NCBI GenBank assembly: GCA_020847045.1
Contig: JADLCT010000041.1
Span: 1-43,671 of the forward strand
Direction of reading: 5' to 3'
DNA length: 43,671 nt
Source of the DNA: Bryobacterales bacterium
GTDB lineage: Bacteria; Acidobacteriota; Terriglobia; Bryobacterales; Bryobacteraceae
Part shown: piece by piece, positions 1 through 8,499 of the stretch
How positions within the stretch are numbered: the first letter of the stretch is position 1
Layout of the letters: each line of letters opens with the position of its first letter
Made by a program: the position numbers and the translations under genes
Notes under the pieces: model-generated
The model's database searches: none
Told to the model about the DNA's origin: nothing
The model's input: the letters and a program-made list of their open reading frames with translations, nothing else

Positions 1-11
1 AGAACTGTTGG

Positions 12-83
<72 letters not shown>

Positions 84-136
84 GGGAACTTCCTTTCAGT
101 GTATCGCAGGCCTGAGCCGCGCGCCTGGATTTCGCT

Positions 137-152
137 TGGCCGTTGAATTGCT
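137..152 (+). promoter_or_regulatory. Putative sigma-54 promoter for the receiver-like operon
   Basis: TGGCCGTTGAATTGCT fits the sigma-54 consensus (TGGCAC-N5-TTGCW), with GG and GC exactly ten bases apart. Placing C151 at -12 puts the transcript start near 163, about 50 bases before the ATG at 214. The site is recognised by sequence only. Confidence 0.6.
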
Positions 153-213
153 TTTGCCTTGCGTGGAGGCCAGCGGGGCGGAACACGGCGTTGCCGCACC
201 GTATGGATGTGCG

Positions 214-687
214 ATGCATTCGGTTCAGATCGTGATTTCGGACTCTGGCCGCGCGCGTGAAATCGGCCGTTACCTTACAGCCAAAACACAGTTTCGCGTG
301 CGGCGCAGTCCGGCGCCCAGCCCGAGGAGCCACCAGGTGCTGTTGATGGATGAGCCCACCTTTCGAGCCGCCATCAGCCGGCTGGCTCACCCGGAGCGCA
401 TCGTGCTGCTGGCCTCGCAGCCGAACGAGGTGTGGGATGAGGCCATGCGAGCCGGCGTGGTCAGCGTCGTCAAGGAGGAGGATTCGCTCGAGACGGTGCT
501 GATGGCCGTACTGTGCGCGGATCTTCGCCTCAGCCGCCATGCGGGTTGTCCACAATTTTGCGCGAACATCCCCAGATCGCTCTGCCCATTGCGCCTAGCG
601 CCCCAGGGAGTTGATTGGAATCGCGGCAGACGGGATGGCGGGAAGCCCGGCGCGGCGTGGCCACAAAGTTGCACTTGGAACATGTGA
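214..687 (+). CDS. Receiver-like single-domain protein
   Basis: This encodes about 157 residues. The first 110 look like a response-regulator receiver fold: strand VQIVISD with Asp10, strand VLLMDE with Asp46 at the phosphoacceptor position, strand RIVLLAS, then AMRAGVVSVVKEED with the expected Lys. No output domain is visible. I chose ATG 214 because it begins at the first receiver strand; upstream in-frame starts run back into the tRNA. The stop lies inside the ribosome-binding site of the next gene, which suggests coupling. The last 46 residues, rich in Cys, Trp and Arg, do not look like a natural domain, so a frame disruption near 541 is possible. It could be a phosphorylation sink or partner for the kinase near 9 kb; that is inference. 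Confidence 0.5.
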   Translation: MHSVQIVISDSGRAREIGRYLTAKTQFRVRRSPAPSPRSHQVLLMDEPTFRAAISRLAHPERIVLLASQPNEVWDEAMRAGVVSVVKEEDSLETVLMAVLCADLRLSRHAGCPQFCANIPRSLCPLRLAPQGVDWNRGRRDGGKPGAAWPQSCTWNM

Positions 688-697
688 GGAGGAACCC

Positions 698-985
698 ATG
701 GATAGCAAGTTTCTCGTTCCCGCAATTGGCTGGGGTGTGCTGGCTCTGGCCGTGGCTGTGGTTGCCATTTACCGCATGGCGATTGGGTCCAGGGAAGACG
801 ACCAGATCCACCTGAGCGCCAGCGAGGCGCAGGCATCGGCCGTGCAGATCGCCCTGGCACACAAGCTCGAAGTGCTGGACAAGATCGGCAAGAGCCTCAC
901 GGTAATCGCCGTCGTGTATGGCGCGGGGCTGGTTGCCTGGGCGATTCGGGATGCCTGGGTGGGCAGCATGTTGATGCCGAAATAA
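698..985 (+). CDS. Small two-helix membrane protein
   Basis: This 95-residue protein starts at ATG 698 behind a strong GAGGAGG site at 686-692. It has two hydrophobic segments, about residues 5-25 and 62-84. They are joined by a polar, Ala/Glu-rich stretch (SASEAQASAVQIALAHKLEVLDKIGKSL) that could form an amphipathic or coiled-coil helix. No family is recognised. It follows the receiver-like gene by 10 bases and is probably co-transcribed from the sigma-54-like promoter at 137. A longer version from an upstream in-frame start at 611 lacks a ribosome-binding site and is less likely. Confidence 0.75.
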   Translation: MDSKFLVPAIGWGVLALAVAVVAIYRMAIGSREDDQIHLSASEAQASAVQIALAHKLEVLDKIGKSLTVIAVVYGAGLVAWAIRDAWVGSMLMPK

Positions 986-1038
986 GGTTTGAGGAATCCG
1001 GCGCGCCGGAAGTTTGGCCGGCCGTCTCGACTCCTCCC

Positions 1039-1074
1039 CGAACCGGTAGAGAAACCCTGTTTCGCTCCGGTTCG
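1039..1074. promoter_or_regulatory. Nested inverted repeat upstream of usp
   Basis: CGAACCGG (1039-1046) is the exact reverse complement of CCGGTTCG (1067-1074). Nested inside is a second dyad, GAAAC-CCT-GTTTC (1051-1063). No T-run follows, so it is not a typical intrinsic terminator. It lies about 110-140 bases before the inferred usp transcript start, where enhancer sites of sigma-54 activators usually sit. It could instead be a transcript-end hairpin for the gene ending at 985. Confidence 0.4.
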
Positions 1075-1154
1075 CCTCCGCCCGGGGTGTGGCAGCGGAA
1101 CCCACGCCCCGGGCCCTTCCATTTGCGCACTGGCGCGGCGCAGTTTGAGCCGCT

Positions 1155-1170
1155 TGGCATTGGACGTGCT
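1155..1170 (+). promoter_or_regulatory. Putative sigma-54 promoter for usp-pat
   Basis: TGGCATTGGACGTGCT has the TGGCA -24 and TGCT -12 elements with GG-N10-GC spacing. The predicted start is near 1181. That gives a leader of about 21 bases that just includes the GAAGGAGG ribosome-binding site and ends at ATG 1202. Promoter, leader and start codon therefore fit together well. Confidence 0.68.
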
Positions 1171-1201
1171 GCTACCTTAGTAAGTGAAGGAGGAGTTCCT
1201 C

Positions 1202-2071
1202 ATGCGCCTTGCCAAAATTCTCCTGCCCGTCGATTTCTCCGAGCGTTCCGTGACCGCCTCGCATTATGCGCATGCGCTCGCGGTTCCGTTTAATTCCGAA
1301 GTCATCATGGTCCACGTCGTCCGCCCTCTGGACTATGCCATGGGCGGAGCTGAGCTCACCGGCGCGGTGGGCGCGGAGTGGTATGCCTCGCGCCTGGACG
1401 ACTGGAAGAAGCAGCTCGACCAGTTCCAGGCACATGAATTCGAGGGTCTCCAGGTTCGCCGTATCGTTCTCGAGGGCAACCCCTCCGAGGAGATCGTCTC
1501 GCTGTCGCAGCAGGAAAAGTGCGACCTCATCGTGATGCCGACGCACGGGTACGGCCCGTTCCGCCGCTTCCTGATCGGTTCGGTCACGGCCAGGGTGTTG
1601 CATGACGCCGAGTGCCCCGTCTTCACGGGAACGCATCTGGCCGAGACGCCCGTTTCCGACCGGCTGATGATCCGCCGGCTGCTGTGCGCCGTGGATTTTG
1701 GCCCACAGTCGGAGGCCATGCTGCTCTGGGCGAGCAAATTCGCGCAGGGCTACGGGGCCTCCTTGCACCTGGTGCACGCGCTGCCGGCGCTCAGCTCCGG
1801 CGAGGCGCGGTATCTGGATGAAGAGATCCAGGTGAACATCGCGCGGCAGGCGCGCGCGCAGGCGGCCAAGCTGCTGGCGCATCTTCAGCTCGAAGCGGAC
1901 GTGATCCTGGAACACGGCGATCCCGCGCGTGTGGTTCATGACGCGGCCCAGAAGCTGGGCGCCGATCTGGTGGTGATCGGACGCCATGTGAGCGCGGGCA
2001 TACTGGGAAGGCTGCGCACGCACGCCTACGCCATTGTGCGCGAGTCTCCCGTGCCCGTCGTCAGCATCTGA
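1202..2071 (+). CDS. Tandem universal stress protein (UspA family)
   Basis: This 289-residue cytoplasmic protein contains two Usp domains, about residues 1-140 and 150-289. Each opens with a typical strand (KILLPVDFSE, RLLCAVDFGP). Domain 1 carries VMPTHGYGPFRRFLIGS, close to the ATP-binding G-2x-G-9x-G(S/T) motif but with the middle glycine one place early. Domain 2 has VVIGRHVSAGILG and ends in the usual PVPVVSI strand. I chose ATG 1202 because GGAGG lies about 8 bases upstream; a start at 1184 would precede that site. The gene is 31 bases before the Pat-like acetyltransferase. Usp proteins bind nucleotides and aid survival under energy or oxidative stress, but the ligand here is unknown. 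Confidence 0.93.
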   Translation: MRLAKILLPVDFSERSVTASHYAHALAVPFNSEVIMVHVVRPLDYAMGGAELTGAVGAEWYASRLDDWKKQLDQFQAHEFEGLQVRRIVLEGNPSEEIVSLSQQEKCDLIVMPTHGYGPFRRFLIGSVTARVLHDAECPVFTGTHLAETPVSDRLMIRRLLCAVDFGPQSEAMLLWASKFAQGYGASLHLVHALPALSSGEARYLDEEIQVNIARQARAQAAKLLAHLQLEADVILEHGDPARVVHDAAQKLGADLVVIGRHVSAGILGRLRTHAYAIVRESPVPVVSI

Positions 2072-2102
2072 ACACGGGGCGGACCGCCATGGGTATCCTG
2101 CC

Positions 2103-4481
2103 ATGACCGGCTCCCGGCGACAGGAGGGCTTTCTCGACAAACCCGGTTTGCTCGACCCGCTGTTTGAGCCGGGCTCCCTCGTGGTGCTGGGAGGCGCTTC
2201 CGGAGGCGCCGCCGCGGCGCGCTTGCGGGACCGCTTGCGCGAAGATGGCTTTCAGGGAAGCGTCTCCTCGGAGCTGGACGGCGCCTCGCCGCCTGCCAGC
2301 CTCGCGCTGATCACGGCCTCGCTCGCCGAGTTGCCTTTGCTGCTTCCCGCCTGCGCGGCGCGGGGCATTCCGTTCGCCGTCCTCTTCGGACACGCCGTGC
2401 CGGGCGGCGCCGGGCTTGCCGCGTTGTCCGGCATCGCGTCGCCCCGCCTGCTGGGACCCAACTCGGTGGGCATTCTGCGGCCATGGCTGGGGCTGTACGC
2501 CACGACGTTCCCTCACCGGCCGCGTCCCGGTCCGGTGGGCTTTCTTACGCAGAGTGGCGCGTTCGGCGCGGGAATTCTCGATTGGAGCCTGCGCGCCAAC
2601 GTGGGCTTCAGCGCTTTTGTGAGCCTGGGCACCCTGCCGGGCGTGACCTGGGGCGATCTGATCTACCGTTTGGGGGATGACGCGCGGACGCGCTCGATCC
2701 TGATCTACATGGAGTCGTTGGACGACCCGCGCTCGTTCCTGTCGGCGGCGCGTGAGGTGGCGCGCACCAAGCCCATCATCGTGCTGAAGGCCGGACGGAC
2801 GCCCGAGGGCGCGCGCGCGGCGGCTGGGCATACACTACAGGCGCCGGGCGACGATCATGTGCTGGACGCCGCCTTCCGCCGCTGCGGCGTTCTGCGCGTG
2901 GAGCGCATCAGCGATCTGTTCTACATGAGCGAGGTGCTCTCCAAACAGCCCTTGCCCAGAGGACCGCGGCTGGCCATCGTAACCAATGCCTCGGGCCCCT
3001 CGGTGCTGGCCGTGGATGCTCTCGTGTCGAATGGAGGAGAACTAGCGCGGCGCGCGGCCAACCCGTTCGGCTTGCTTCCTGGCGAGCCGCCCTCCGCCTT
3101 CGCCGCCGCCGTTGTGGAAGCGGCGCGCGACGAGGCCGCCGATGGCGTGCTGGCGGTTCTGACGCCACAAAGCGCCGAGTTTCCCACAAGTGTCGCCGAG
3201 GCTCTTCGCCCGCATGCCCATGCCACGGGCAAGCCGCTGCTGGCCAGCTTTCTGGGAGGCCGCGAGGCGGCGGGCGGCGTGGCGATTCTGAATGAAGCGG
3301 GTATTCCCACGGTGCCCTATCCGGACACGGCCGCGCGCTCGTTCACCTACATGGTCCGGTTTGCGCGGAATCTGGCGAACCTTTACGAGACGCCGCAGAT
3401 TGCCGGGCGTGGGATGAGCGAGGAACGTTTGGCTGTGCTCGGAGCGGCGCTCGACTCGGCGCGGGCCGGCGGCCGGGAAGATCTCACGTCCGGCGAGGTT
3501 GCTTCCTTGTTGCGAGCCTATGGCCTTGCGGCCATTCGCGGCGCTGCTTCTGATTTGCATGAGGGCGTGGTGCCTCTTCGCATCGTTTCACGCGTGGACC
3601 CGCAGTTCGGCCCCGTGCTGGCGCTTTCGGCCGGAGGCGGCCTGCGCACGTTCCTTCCGGGGGAGTCGCTCGGGCTGCCTCCGCTAAACTCAACGCTGGC
3701 GCGGCTGATGGTGGACCGGAGCGGATTGAGGCCCGCCCTGGTCCGCGCCTCGCTTCCCATAGAGGCCCTGGAGGAGGCGCTCGTGCGGCTGAGCGCGCTT
3801 GTGTCCGAGTTCGGGCGCCTGCGCGAGCTTGTGCTGGACCCGGCGTGGCTGGCCAGGGACGGGCTTTACACCGGCTCCTGCGCGATGACGCTCCATCCGT
3901 TCTCGCTGCCGGACTCCTCGCTGCCCCCGCTGGCCATCCGCCCCTACCCGGAACAGTACGTCACGCAGGCTGTGTTGAAAAATGGCGAACCGGTCCGCAT
4001 CCGCCCCATCCGGGCCGAGGACGAGCCGGCGATGGTGGAGTTCCACAAAGGCTTGAGCGAGCGCTCCGTATATTTCCGCTACTTCCAGATATTGAATCTC
4101 TCCCAGCGCACGGCGCACGAGCGGCTTACGCGCATCTGCTTCATCGACTATGCCCGCGAGATGGCTCTGGTGGCCGAGCGCGCCAGCGGCGAGATTCTGG
4201 GCGTGGGGCGGCTGTCGCGGCTGCATGGTACGAATCACGCCGAGTTCGCCGTGCTGGTGGCCGATTCCTGGCAGGGCCAGGGCATCGGTCTGCACCTGCT
4301 GTCGAGGCTGACCGGCGTGGCGCGAGCCGAGGGGGTGGCGGCTGTGGCCGGCCAGATTCACCCGGAGAACCGGGGCATGATCGCCCTGGCGCGCAAGGCC
4401 GGCTTTCAGATTCGCGACCTGGTGGACGAAGGCGTGGTCGAATCCTATCTTTCCCTCTCGGAAGCCGCCCCCGCGCAATAA
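2103..4481 (+). CDS. Pat-like protein acetyltransferase (CoA-ligase-like + GNAT), compact
   Basis: This is a 792-residue protein. Residues about 20-280 resemble the CoA-binding and succinyl-CoA-synthetase-like domains of ADP-forming acyl-CoA synthetases (GFLTQSGAFGAGILDW, VLKAGRTPEGARAAAGHT with His243, NASGPSVLAVDA). Residues about 630-792 form a GNAT domain (VRIRPIRAEDEPAMVEF, ending in HPENRGMIALARKAGF), the catalytic part of Pat/YfiQ lysine acetyltransferases that silence acetyl-CoA synthetase and other enzymes. The ATP-grasp domain that normally lies between them is shrunken to a remnant of about 150 residues (LTSGEVASLLRAYGLA to LVLDPAW). The N-terminal CoA-binding segment is also short. 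It is therefore unlikely to ligate CoA. It is co-transcribed with the Usp gene. ATG 2103 starts the recognisable sequence. Confidence 0.88.
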   Translation: MTGSRRQEGFLDKPGLLDPLFEPGSLVVLGGASGGAAAARLRDRLREDGFQGSVSSELDGASPPASLALITASLAELPLLLPACAARGIPFAVLFGHAVPGGAGLAALSGIASPRLLGPNSVGILRPWLGLYATTFPHRPRPGPVGFLTQSGAFGAGILDWSLRANVGFSAFVSLGTLPGVTWGDLIYRLGDDARTRSILIYMESLDDPRSFLSAAREVARTKPIIVLKAGRTPEGARAAAGHTLQAPGDDHVLDAAFRRCGVLRVERISDLFYMSEVLSKQPLPRGPRLAIVTNASGPSVLAVDALVSNGGELARRAANPFGLLPGEPPSAFAAAVVEAARDEAADGVLAVLTPQSAEFPTSVAEALRPHAHATGKPLLASFLGGREAAGGVAILNEAGIPTVPYPDTAARSFTYMVRFARNLANLYETPQIAGRGMSEERLAVLGAALDSARAGGREDLTSGEVASLLRAYGLAAIRGAASDLHEGVVPLRIVSRVDPQFGPVLALSAGGGLRTFLPGESLGLPPLNSTLARLMVDRSGLRPALVRASLPIEALEEALVRLSALVSEFGRLRELVLDPAWLARDGLYTGSCAMTLHPFSLPDSSLPPLAIRPYPEQYVTQAVLKNGEPVRIRPIRAEDEPAMVEFHKGLSERSVYFRYFQILNLSQRTAHERLTRICFIDYAREMALVAERASGEILGVGRLSRLHGTNHAEFAVLVADSWQGQGIGLHLLSRLTGVARAEGVAAVAGQIHPENRGMIALARKAGFQIRDLVDEGVVESYLSLSEAAPAQ

Positions 4482-4487
4482 GGAAAT

Positions 4488-4521
4488 GGCCTGCCGCACG
4501 GAGGAGTGTGTGCGGCAGGCC
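4488..4521. terminator. Hairpin between convergent genes
   Basis: GGCCTGCCGCAC (4488-4499) is a perfect 12-bp inverted repeat with GTGCGGCAGGCC (4510-4521), with a 10-base loop. It lies 7 bases after the acetyltransferase stop and 39 bases beyond the cytochrome stop, so it could end both transcripts. There is no clear T-run on either strand, so it may act by stabilising 3' ends rather than as a classical intrinsic terminator. Confidence 0.6.
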
Positions 4522-4559
4522 GGGCGTCCCCAGGGGGGAGGGACGGGAAGACGGTTGCG

Positions 4560-6581
4560 TTATCTGGCGTGCGACCGGGCGATGCTGAAGTCGGCGTTCG
4601 CCCCATGGCAGGCGCCGCAGCTTTCACCCAATTGCGAGGTATTGACCAGCGCGTGGCTGAACGCATCCCTGGAAACGTGGCAGCCGACACAGGCGGCCGT
4701 GGCCGGTTGCATCGGACTGACAAAGGCGCGCGGGTTCACCACGGGTTGCAGCTTGTCGCTGAGCGGCGGGTTCTGCGAGTTGTTCACATGGCAGGCATTG
4801 CAGTTGCGGCGGTCGCCCGGATACCGGACGTGTGAATATTCGTGCTTCACATTGCCAAAGCCGTAGACGGCATACGGTTGTCCCAGCTCATGCCCGGAAT
4901 GGATCTTGTGGATCATGTGGGAGAAGCTGATGGACTCGTCGGGTTTGTCGCCAGCCGGACGGCGCGCCGAATCCGTCTTGGTGGGGTTGTGGCAGACGAC
5001 GCAGGCTTCCACTCTGTTGCGGTTGCCGCCGTGGAGCGTGAGGTTCACATGGCAGGAGTTGCACTTGGCGATGTCCACCACGTGGCGGCGGGGCTCTACC
5101 GCCGAGCCATCCACGGAAAAGTAGATGGACTTGTTCACGCCCTGGTCCTGCGCCGTCACTTCGCGGGTGGTTCCGGCCAGGAGCTTGGTGTTCTTGTAGC
5201 CTTCGATGAAGACCGTGTAGCTGCCCTTGGCGTCGGCCGGCAGCGGATTCTGGAAGGTCCAGAAGAATGTGCTGCCACTGCCCTGCGCCGCGCGGACATC
5301 TTCGGAGAGGAAGGTCGAATAGTCGCTGGTTGGACCGCCCAGCACCAGCGCGAGCCGCGTCATCTCGGACGGTTTGACCGGGTTGCCCTTGTCGTCGGTG
5401 ATGGAGAAGGTCACGGTGGGCCGTTTGCCCGCCGCTCCGTCGTCCACCTTCAGGAGTTCAAAGTTTACGCCGGGCAGCATTTGCGAATCTTCCGGAATCA
5501 TGTGGGCGCCCAGAATGGAGGCGTCGAAGTCCAGCTCGCCCTGGGGAGTGTGGCAGTTGGCGCACTGGTTGTCGCTCAACTGGGGCAGGTTCACGTGTTT
5601 TTCACCAGTGGCGAAATTCACATCGTCGTGGCAGGCGCCGCAGGCGGCCCGGCTCGGCTTCAGCCATTTGTCGGGCTGGGCCGCCTTGCCGTCGTGGCAC
5701 ACCTGGCAGCGGCGTGCGTCGGAGGGAATCACCACGGAGGAGTAGTCGTGCACGGACTGGCCAAAGCCGATCACCTGATATTTCCCGCCGGCCTGCACAC
5801 TGGGCAGTTGCGCGCCCATGTGGATCTTGTGGACGAGCACCGGCATATCCATCGTGTTGCCGGTATCGGGATCCACGGTTTGCGGCTGGTGGCACATGAC
5901 GCACAACTCGACGCTGCGGCGTGATCCGCCGTGCAGGGCCAGCGGGTCGTGGCACTTGTTGCAGCTCGCCGTGGTGACCACGTCGCGGCCCACCTTCACC
6001 GCCTCATTATCCAGGCGGAAGTGGTACACGTCGTCGTCGTAGTTGGTGGGCAGATCAAACTCGCTCAGGTTCCTCGACCCGTAGGCGCCAATGGCGATGA
6101 CAATGTCGCGGGCCGTGCCGGCGGGCAACTTCCGGCCGAAGGTGTACCAGTAGTCGCCATCGCCCACCTGCTGCCAGGAGCCTCCGGTGTCGGAGCTGGC
6201 CTGCGTGGCCGACTTCCCCGTGATCGAGCTCGACTGGACAATCGTGGTGATTGCGGTGTAGTGCGACTGTCCGGCGGGAATGGTGGCCAGGATCAGGCTG
6301 ACGCCCACATTTCCCGGCGTCTGGATGCCCAGGCGGTCCAACCCTGCGCCGCGCAAATCGGTGAGCTTCACATGGGCCTTCACCGTGCCGTCGTTGGCCA
6401 CCTCGTGGCCGGTCACATCAATGATGAGTCCCGGACGAACGAAATTCAGCAGATTCTCATTGGCGTAGTATGCCTTGTCGTTCACCGTCAACTCCGGACC
6501 GGGGGCGCTCGCAAGCCGCCACCCCAGTCCAATGAGTGCGAATACTACTAAAGCTTTACCTATATTTAGAAGCCGTCCCAT
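4560..6581 (-). CDS. Decaheme c-type cytochrome, OmcA/MtrC family
   Basis: This 673-residue exported cytochrome has ten CXXCH heme sites. Their first cysteines are near residues 207, 227, 292, 314, 340, 507, 527, 594, 631 and 655. The layout is beta-domain (about 35-200), five hemes, beta-domain (about 350-500), five hemes, as in OmcA/MtrC outer-surface cytochromes that pass electrons to extracellular acceptors. The N-terminus MGRLLNIGKALVVFALIGLGW is a signal or anchor helix. There is no lipobox cysteine, and no MtrB-type porin or MtrA-type cytochrome nearby. ATG 6581 is preceded by GGGGAGG; a longer frame to 6659 would read through the inferred promoter. The neighbouring sigma-54 activator may regulate it. 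Confidence 0.95.
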   Translation of the reverse strand: MGRLLNIGKALVVFALIGLGWRLASAPGPELTVNDKAYYANENLLNFVRPGLIIDVTGHEVANDGTVKAHVKLTDLRGAGLDRLGIQTPGNVGVSLILATIPAGQSHYTAITTIVQSSSITGKSATQASSDTGGSWQQVGDGDYWYTFGRKLPAGTARDIVIAIGAYGSRNLSEFDLPTNYDDDVYHFRLDNEAVKVGRDVVTTASCNKCHDPLALHGGSRRSVELCVMCHQPQTVDPDTGNTMDMPVLVHKIHMGAQLPSVQAGGKYQVIGFGQSVHDYSSVVIPSDARRCQVCHDGKAAQPDKWLKPSRAACGACHDDVNFATGEKHVNLPQLSDNQCANCHTPQGELDFDASILGAHMIPEDSQMLPGVNFELLKVDDGAAGKRPTVTFSITDDKGNPVKPSEMTRLALVLGGPTSDYSTFLSEDVRAAQGSGSTFFWTFQNPLPADAKGSYTVFIEGYKNTKLLAGTTREVTAQDQGVNKSIYFSVDGSAVEPRRHVVDIAKCNSCHVNLTLHGGNRNRVEACVVCHNPTKTDSARRPAGDKPDESISFSHMIHKIHSGHELGQPYAVYGFGNVKHEYSHVRYPGDRRNCNACHVNNSQNPPLSDKLQPVVNPRAFVSPMQPATAACVGCHVSRDAFSHALVNTSQLGESCGACHGANADFSIARSHAR

Positions 6582-6609
6582 TCGGACCTCCCCTATCACC
6601 GGTCGATTA

Positions 6610-6625
6610 AGCACGTTATTGGCCA
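6610..6625 (-). promoter_or_regulatory. Putative sigma-54 promoter for the decaheme cytochrome
   Basis: On the minus strand the site reads TGGCCAATAACGTGCT, with GG-N10-GC spacing. It shares the ACGTGCT 3' half with the usp element. The predicted start near 6599 leaves an 18-base leader that contains the GGGGAGG ribosome-binding site before ATG 6581. Confidence 0.68.
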
Positions 6626-6699
6626 ACCGCCGCCTTGCCGTGAGTGCCGCATTTTCCAATAGCGGAACGGACCGCGGCGGCCAGCCTCCACCGGGCGTC

Positions 6700-8499
6700 C
6701 TAGCCGCCCTTCTGGTGCTTGAGGCTGTACTTCTTCATCTTGTAGCGCAAGGTGTCACGCGTGATGTCCAACAGTTTGGCCGCCTGCGTCTGGTTCCATG
6801 CTGTCTTGTCCAGTGCGCTTACGAGCATGGCTTTCTCAACCTCTTCGAGCGACATCCCCTCCAGCGACGGCGTGGCGGGACGCGTGGGAAGTCCCAAGGG
6901 CGCGGGCGCGGCCGATACCGGAGCTTCATGCGCCCTGGTGATGCCCAGGCTCTCCGGCTGAATCCAGGCCGACTCTTCCAGGACAACGGCGCGCTCGATG
7001 GTGTTGCGCAGCTCGCGCACATTGCCCGGCCACACATGCTGGAGCATGGCTGACTCCGCCGCCGGAGAGAGCCCGCGGATGTCCCGCTTGAAGCGTTGCG
7101 CGAACAGGCGGAGGAAGTGCGCGGCCAGCGGGAGAATGTCCTCGGTCCGCTCGCGCAAACTTGGCACGGTAAGTTGAATGACATTCAACCGGTAGAACAG
7201 ATCCAGCCGGAAGCGGCCCTGCTCGATCGCCTCGCGCAGGTTCCGGTTCGTGGCCGTGACCACGCGGAGATCCACCTCGATGTCCTTCACACCGCCCAGC
7301 CGCCGGAACTTTTGCTCCTCCAGCACGCGCAGCAGCTTGGCCTGGAGCGCCAGCGGAAGGTCGCCGATTTCGTCCAGAAACACGGTGCCGCCGCTGGCCA
7401 GCTCGAGTATGCCGCGCTTTTGCGAACGTGCGTCGGTGAAGGCGCCCTTCTCGTAACCGAAGAGTTCGCTTTCGAGCAACGTTTCCGGAATAGCGGCGCA
7501 GTTGATGGCCAGGAAGGGCTCCGCCGTGCGCGTGCTGTGGTAGTGCAGGAACTTGGCGAGCACATCCTTGCCGGTTCCGCTCTCGCCTTCCAGCAGAATG
7601 GTGGACACCTCGCTGGCCGCGACACGGCGGGCGAAGTTCACCACCTGCCGCATGAGTGGTGACTCCACCACCATCTCAAAACCGCCCAACTCCGGTTTCG
7701 CCGCGGGCCGGGGGGCGCCGCTGCCGCGCTCCTCTTCGGGCTCCTCGGAAATGGGCTCCAAGGCCATGACGGCGCCGCGGGGCCGCCCCTCATGGTCGAG
7801 GATCGGCGAGAGGCTGCCGGAGACCCGCCGCTCCTGGCCGCTGGAACCCGACAGGATGGCGCCGGCGGGCAATTCGCTCATGGTTCCGTTGTCCAGGGTG
7901 CGCAGAATCAGCCCATCGAGCAGGTTGCCCTGGGCGTCGAGAAGACGCGACACCTCTTCGAACGGCCTGCCGCTAGCGCTAGACAAACGCCACCCGGTCC
8001 AGCGTTCGGCGGCGGCATTCATCAGGGAGATCCGGCCGTCGCGATCCAGCGTGATCACCGCCGTCTCCATGGCCGAGAGCGTCTGTTCGAGCAGGCGCTG
8101 GCGCAGGCGAGCCTCCTTCTCGGTGGCCACCTTGTGCAGCGCCACTTCGATGGTGGCGTGCAGTTCCGGCTCCTGGAAGGGCTTCACGATGTAGGCCAGC
8201 GGCTCACTCAGTTTGGCCGCGGCCAGTGTCTCGTCGTCGGCATGGGCGGTCAGGTAGACCACGGGGATGTCCAGGCGCTGCCGCAGCAGGCGCGCCGTTT
8301 CGAGACCATCCAGCTTGCCTTCGATGCGGATGTCCATCAGAACCAGATCCGGGCGGTCCAGTTCGGCCCGGCGCAGCGCCTCTTCGCCGTTGGCGACGGC
8401 CGCCGTCACCTCGTATCCCGACTGGGTCAGGATGTCGCGCAGGTCCTCGGCCGTGATCCGCTCGTCTTCCACCACGAGAATGCGGGCGCGGTTTGTCAC
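6700..8499 (-). CDS. Sigma-54-dependent response regulator (REC-PAS-AAA-HTH)
   Basis: This is a 599-residue NtrC-class activator. The receiver (1-120) has Asp12, phosphoacceptor Asp56, Thr84 and Lys106. A PAS domain follows (about 135-250). The AAA+ domain (about 275-505) has Walker A GESGTGKD (305-312), Walker B VFLDEIGD (373-380) and a sigma-54-contact loop reading GAFTDA (352-357) instead of the usual GAFTGA. A Fis-type helix-turn-helix ends the protein (NQTQAAKLLDITRDTLRYKMKKY). The start is GTG 8499, and its GTGA overlaps the stop of the kinase gene, so the two are translationally coupled. A PAS domain between receiver and AAA+ allows a second sensory input. It is the obvious candidate to drive the sigma-54-like promoters around it. 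Confidence 0.95.
   Translation of the reverse strand: MTNRARILVVEDERITAEDLRDILTQSGYEVTAAVANGEEALRRAELDRPDLVLMDIRIEGKLDGLETARLLRQRLDIPVVYLTAHADDETLAAAKLSEPLAYIVKPFQEPELHATIEVALHKVATEKEARLRQRLLEQTLSAMETAVITLDRDGRISLMNAAAERWTGWRLSSASGRPFEEVSRLLDAQGNLLDGLILRTLDNGTMSELPAGAILSGSSGQERRVSGSLSPILDHEGRPRGAVMALEPISEEPEEERGSGAPRPAAKPELGGFEMVVESPLMRQVVNFARRVAASEVSTILLEGESGTGKDVLAKFLHYHSTRTAEPFLAINCAAIPETLLESELFGYEKGAFTDARSQKRGILELASGGTVFLDEIGDLPLALQAKLLRVLEEQKFRRLGGVKDIEVDLRVVTATNRNLREAIEQGRFRLDLFYRLNVIQLTVPSLRERTEDILPLAAHFLRLFAQRFKRDIRGLSPAAESAMLQHVWPGNVRELRNTIERAVVLEESAWIQPESLGITRAHEAPVSAAPAPLGLPTRPATPSLEGMSLEEVEKAMLVSALDKTAWNQTQAAKLLDITRDTLRYKMKKYSLKHQKGG

Noticed and set aside
998..1009. Perfect 12-base palindrome CCGGCGCGCCGG after the small membrane protein
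   Set aside because: No loop or T-run. Self-complementary CG-rich words are common at this base composition, so I could not support a function.
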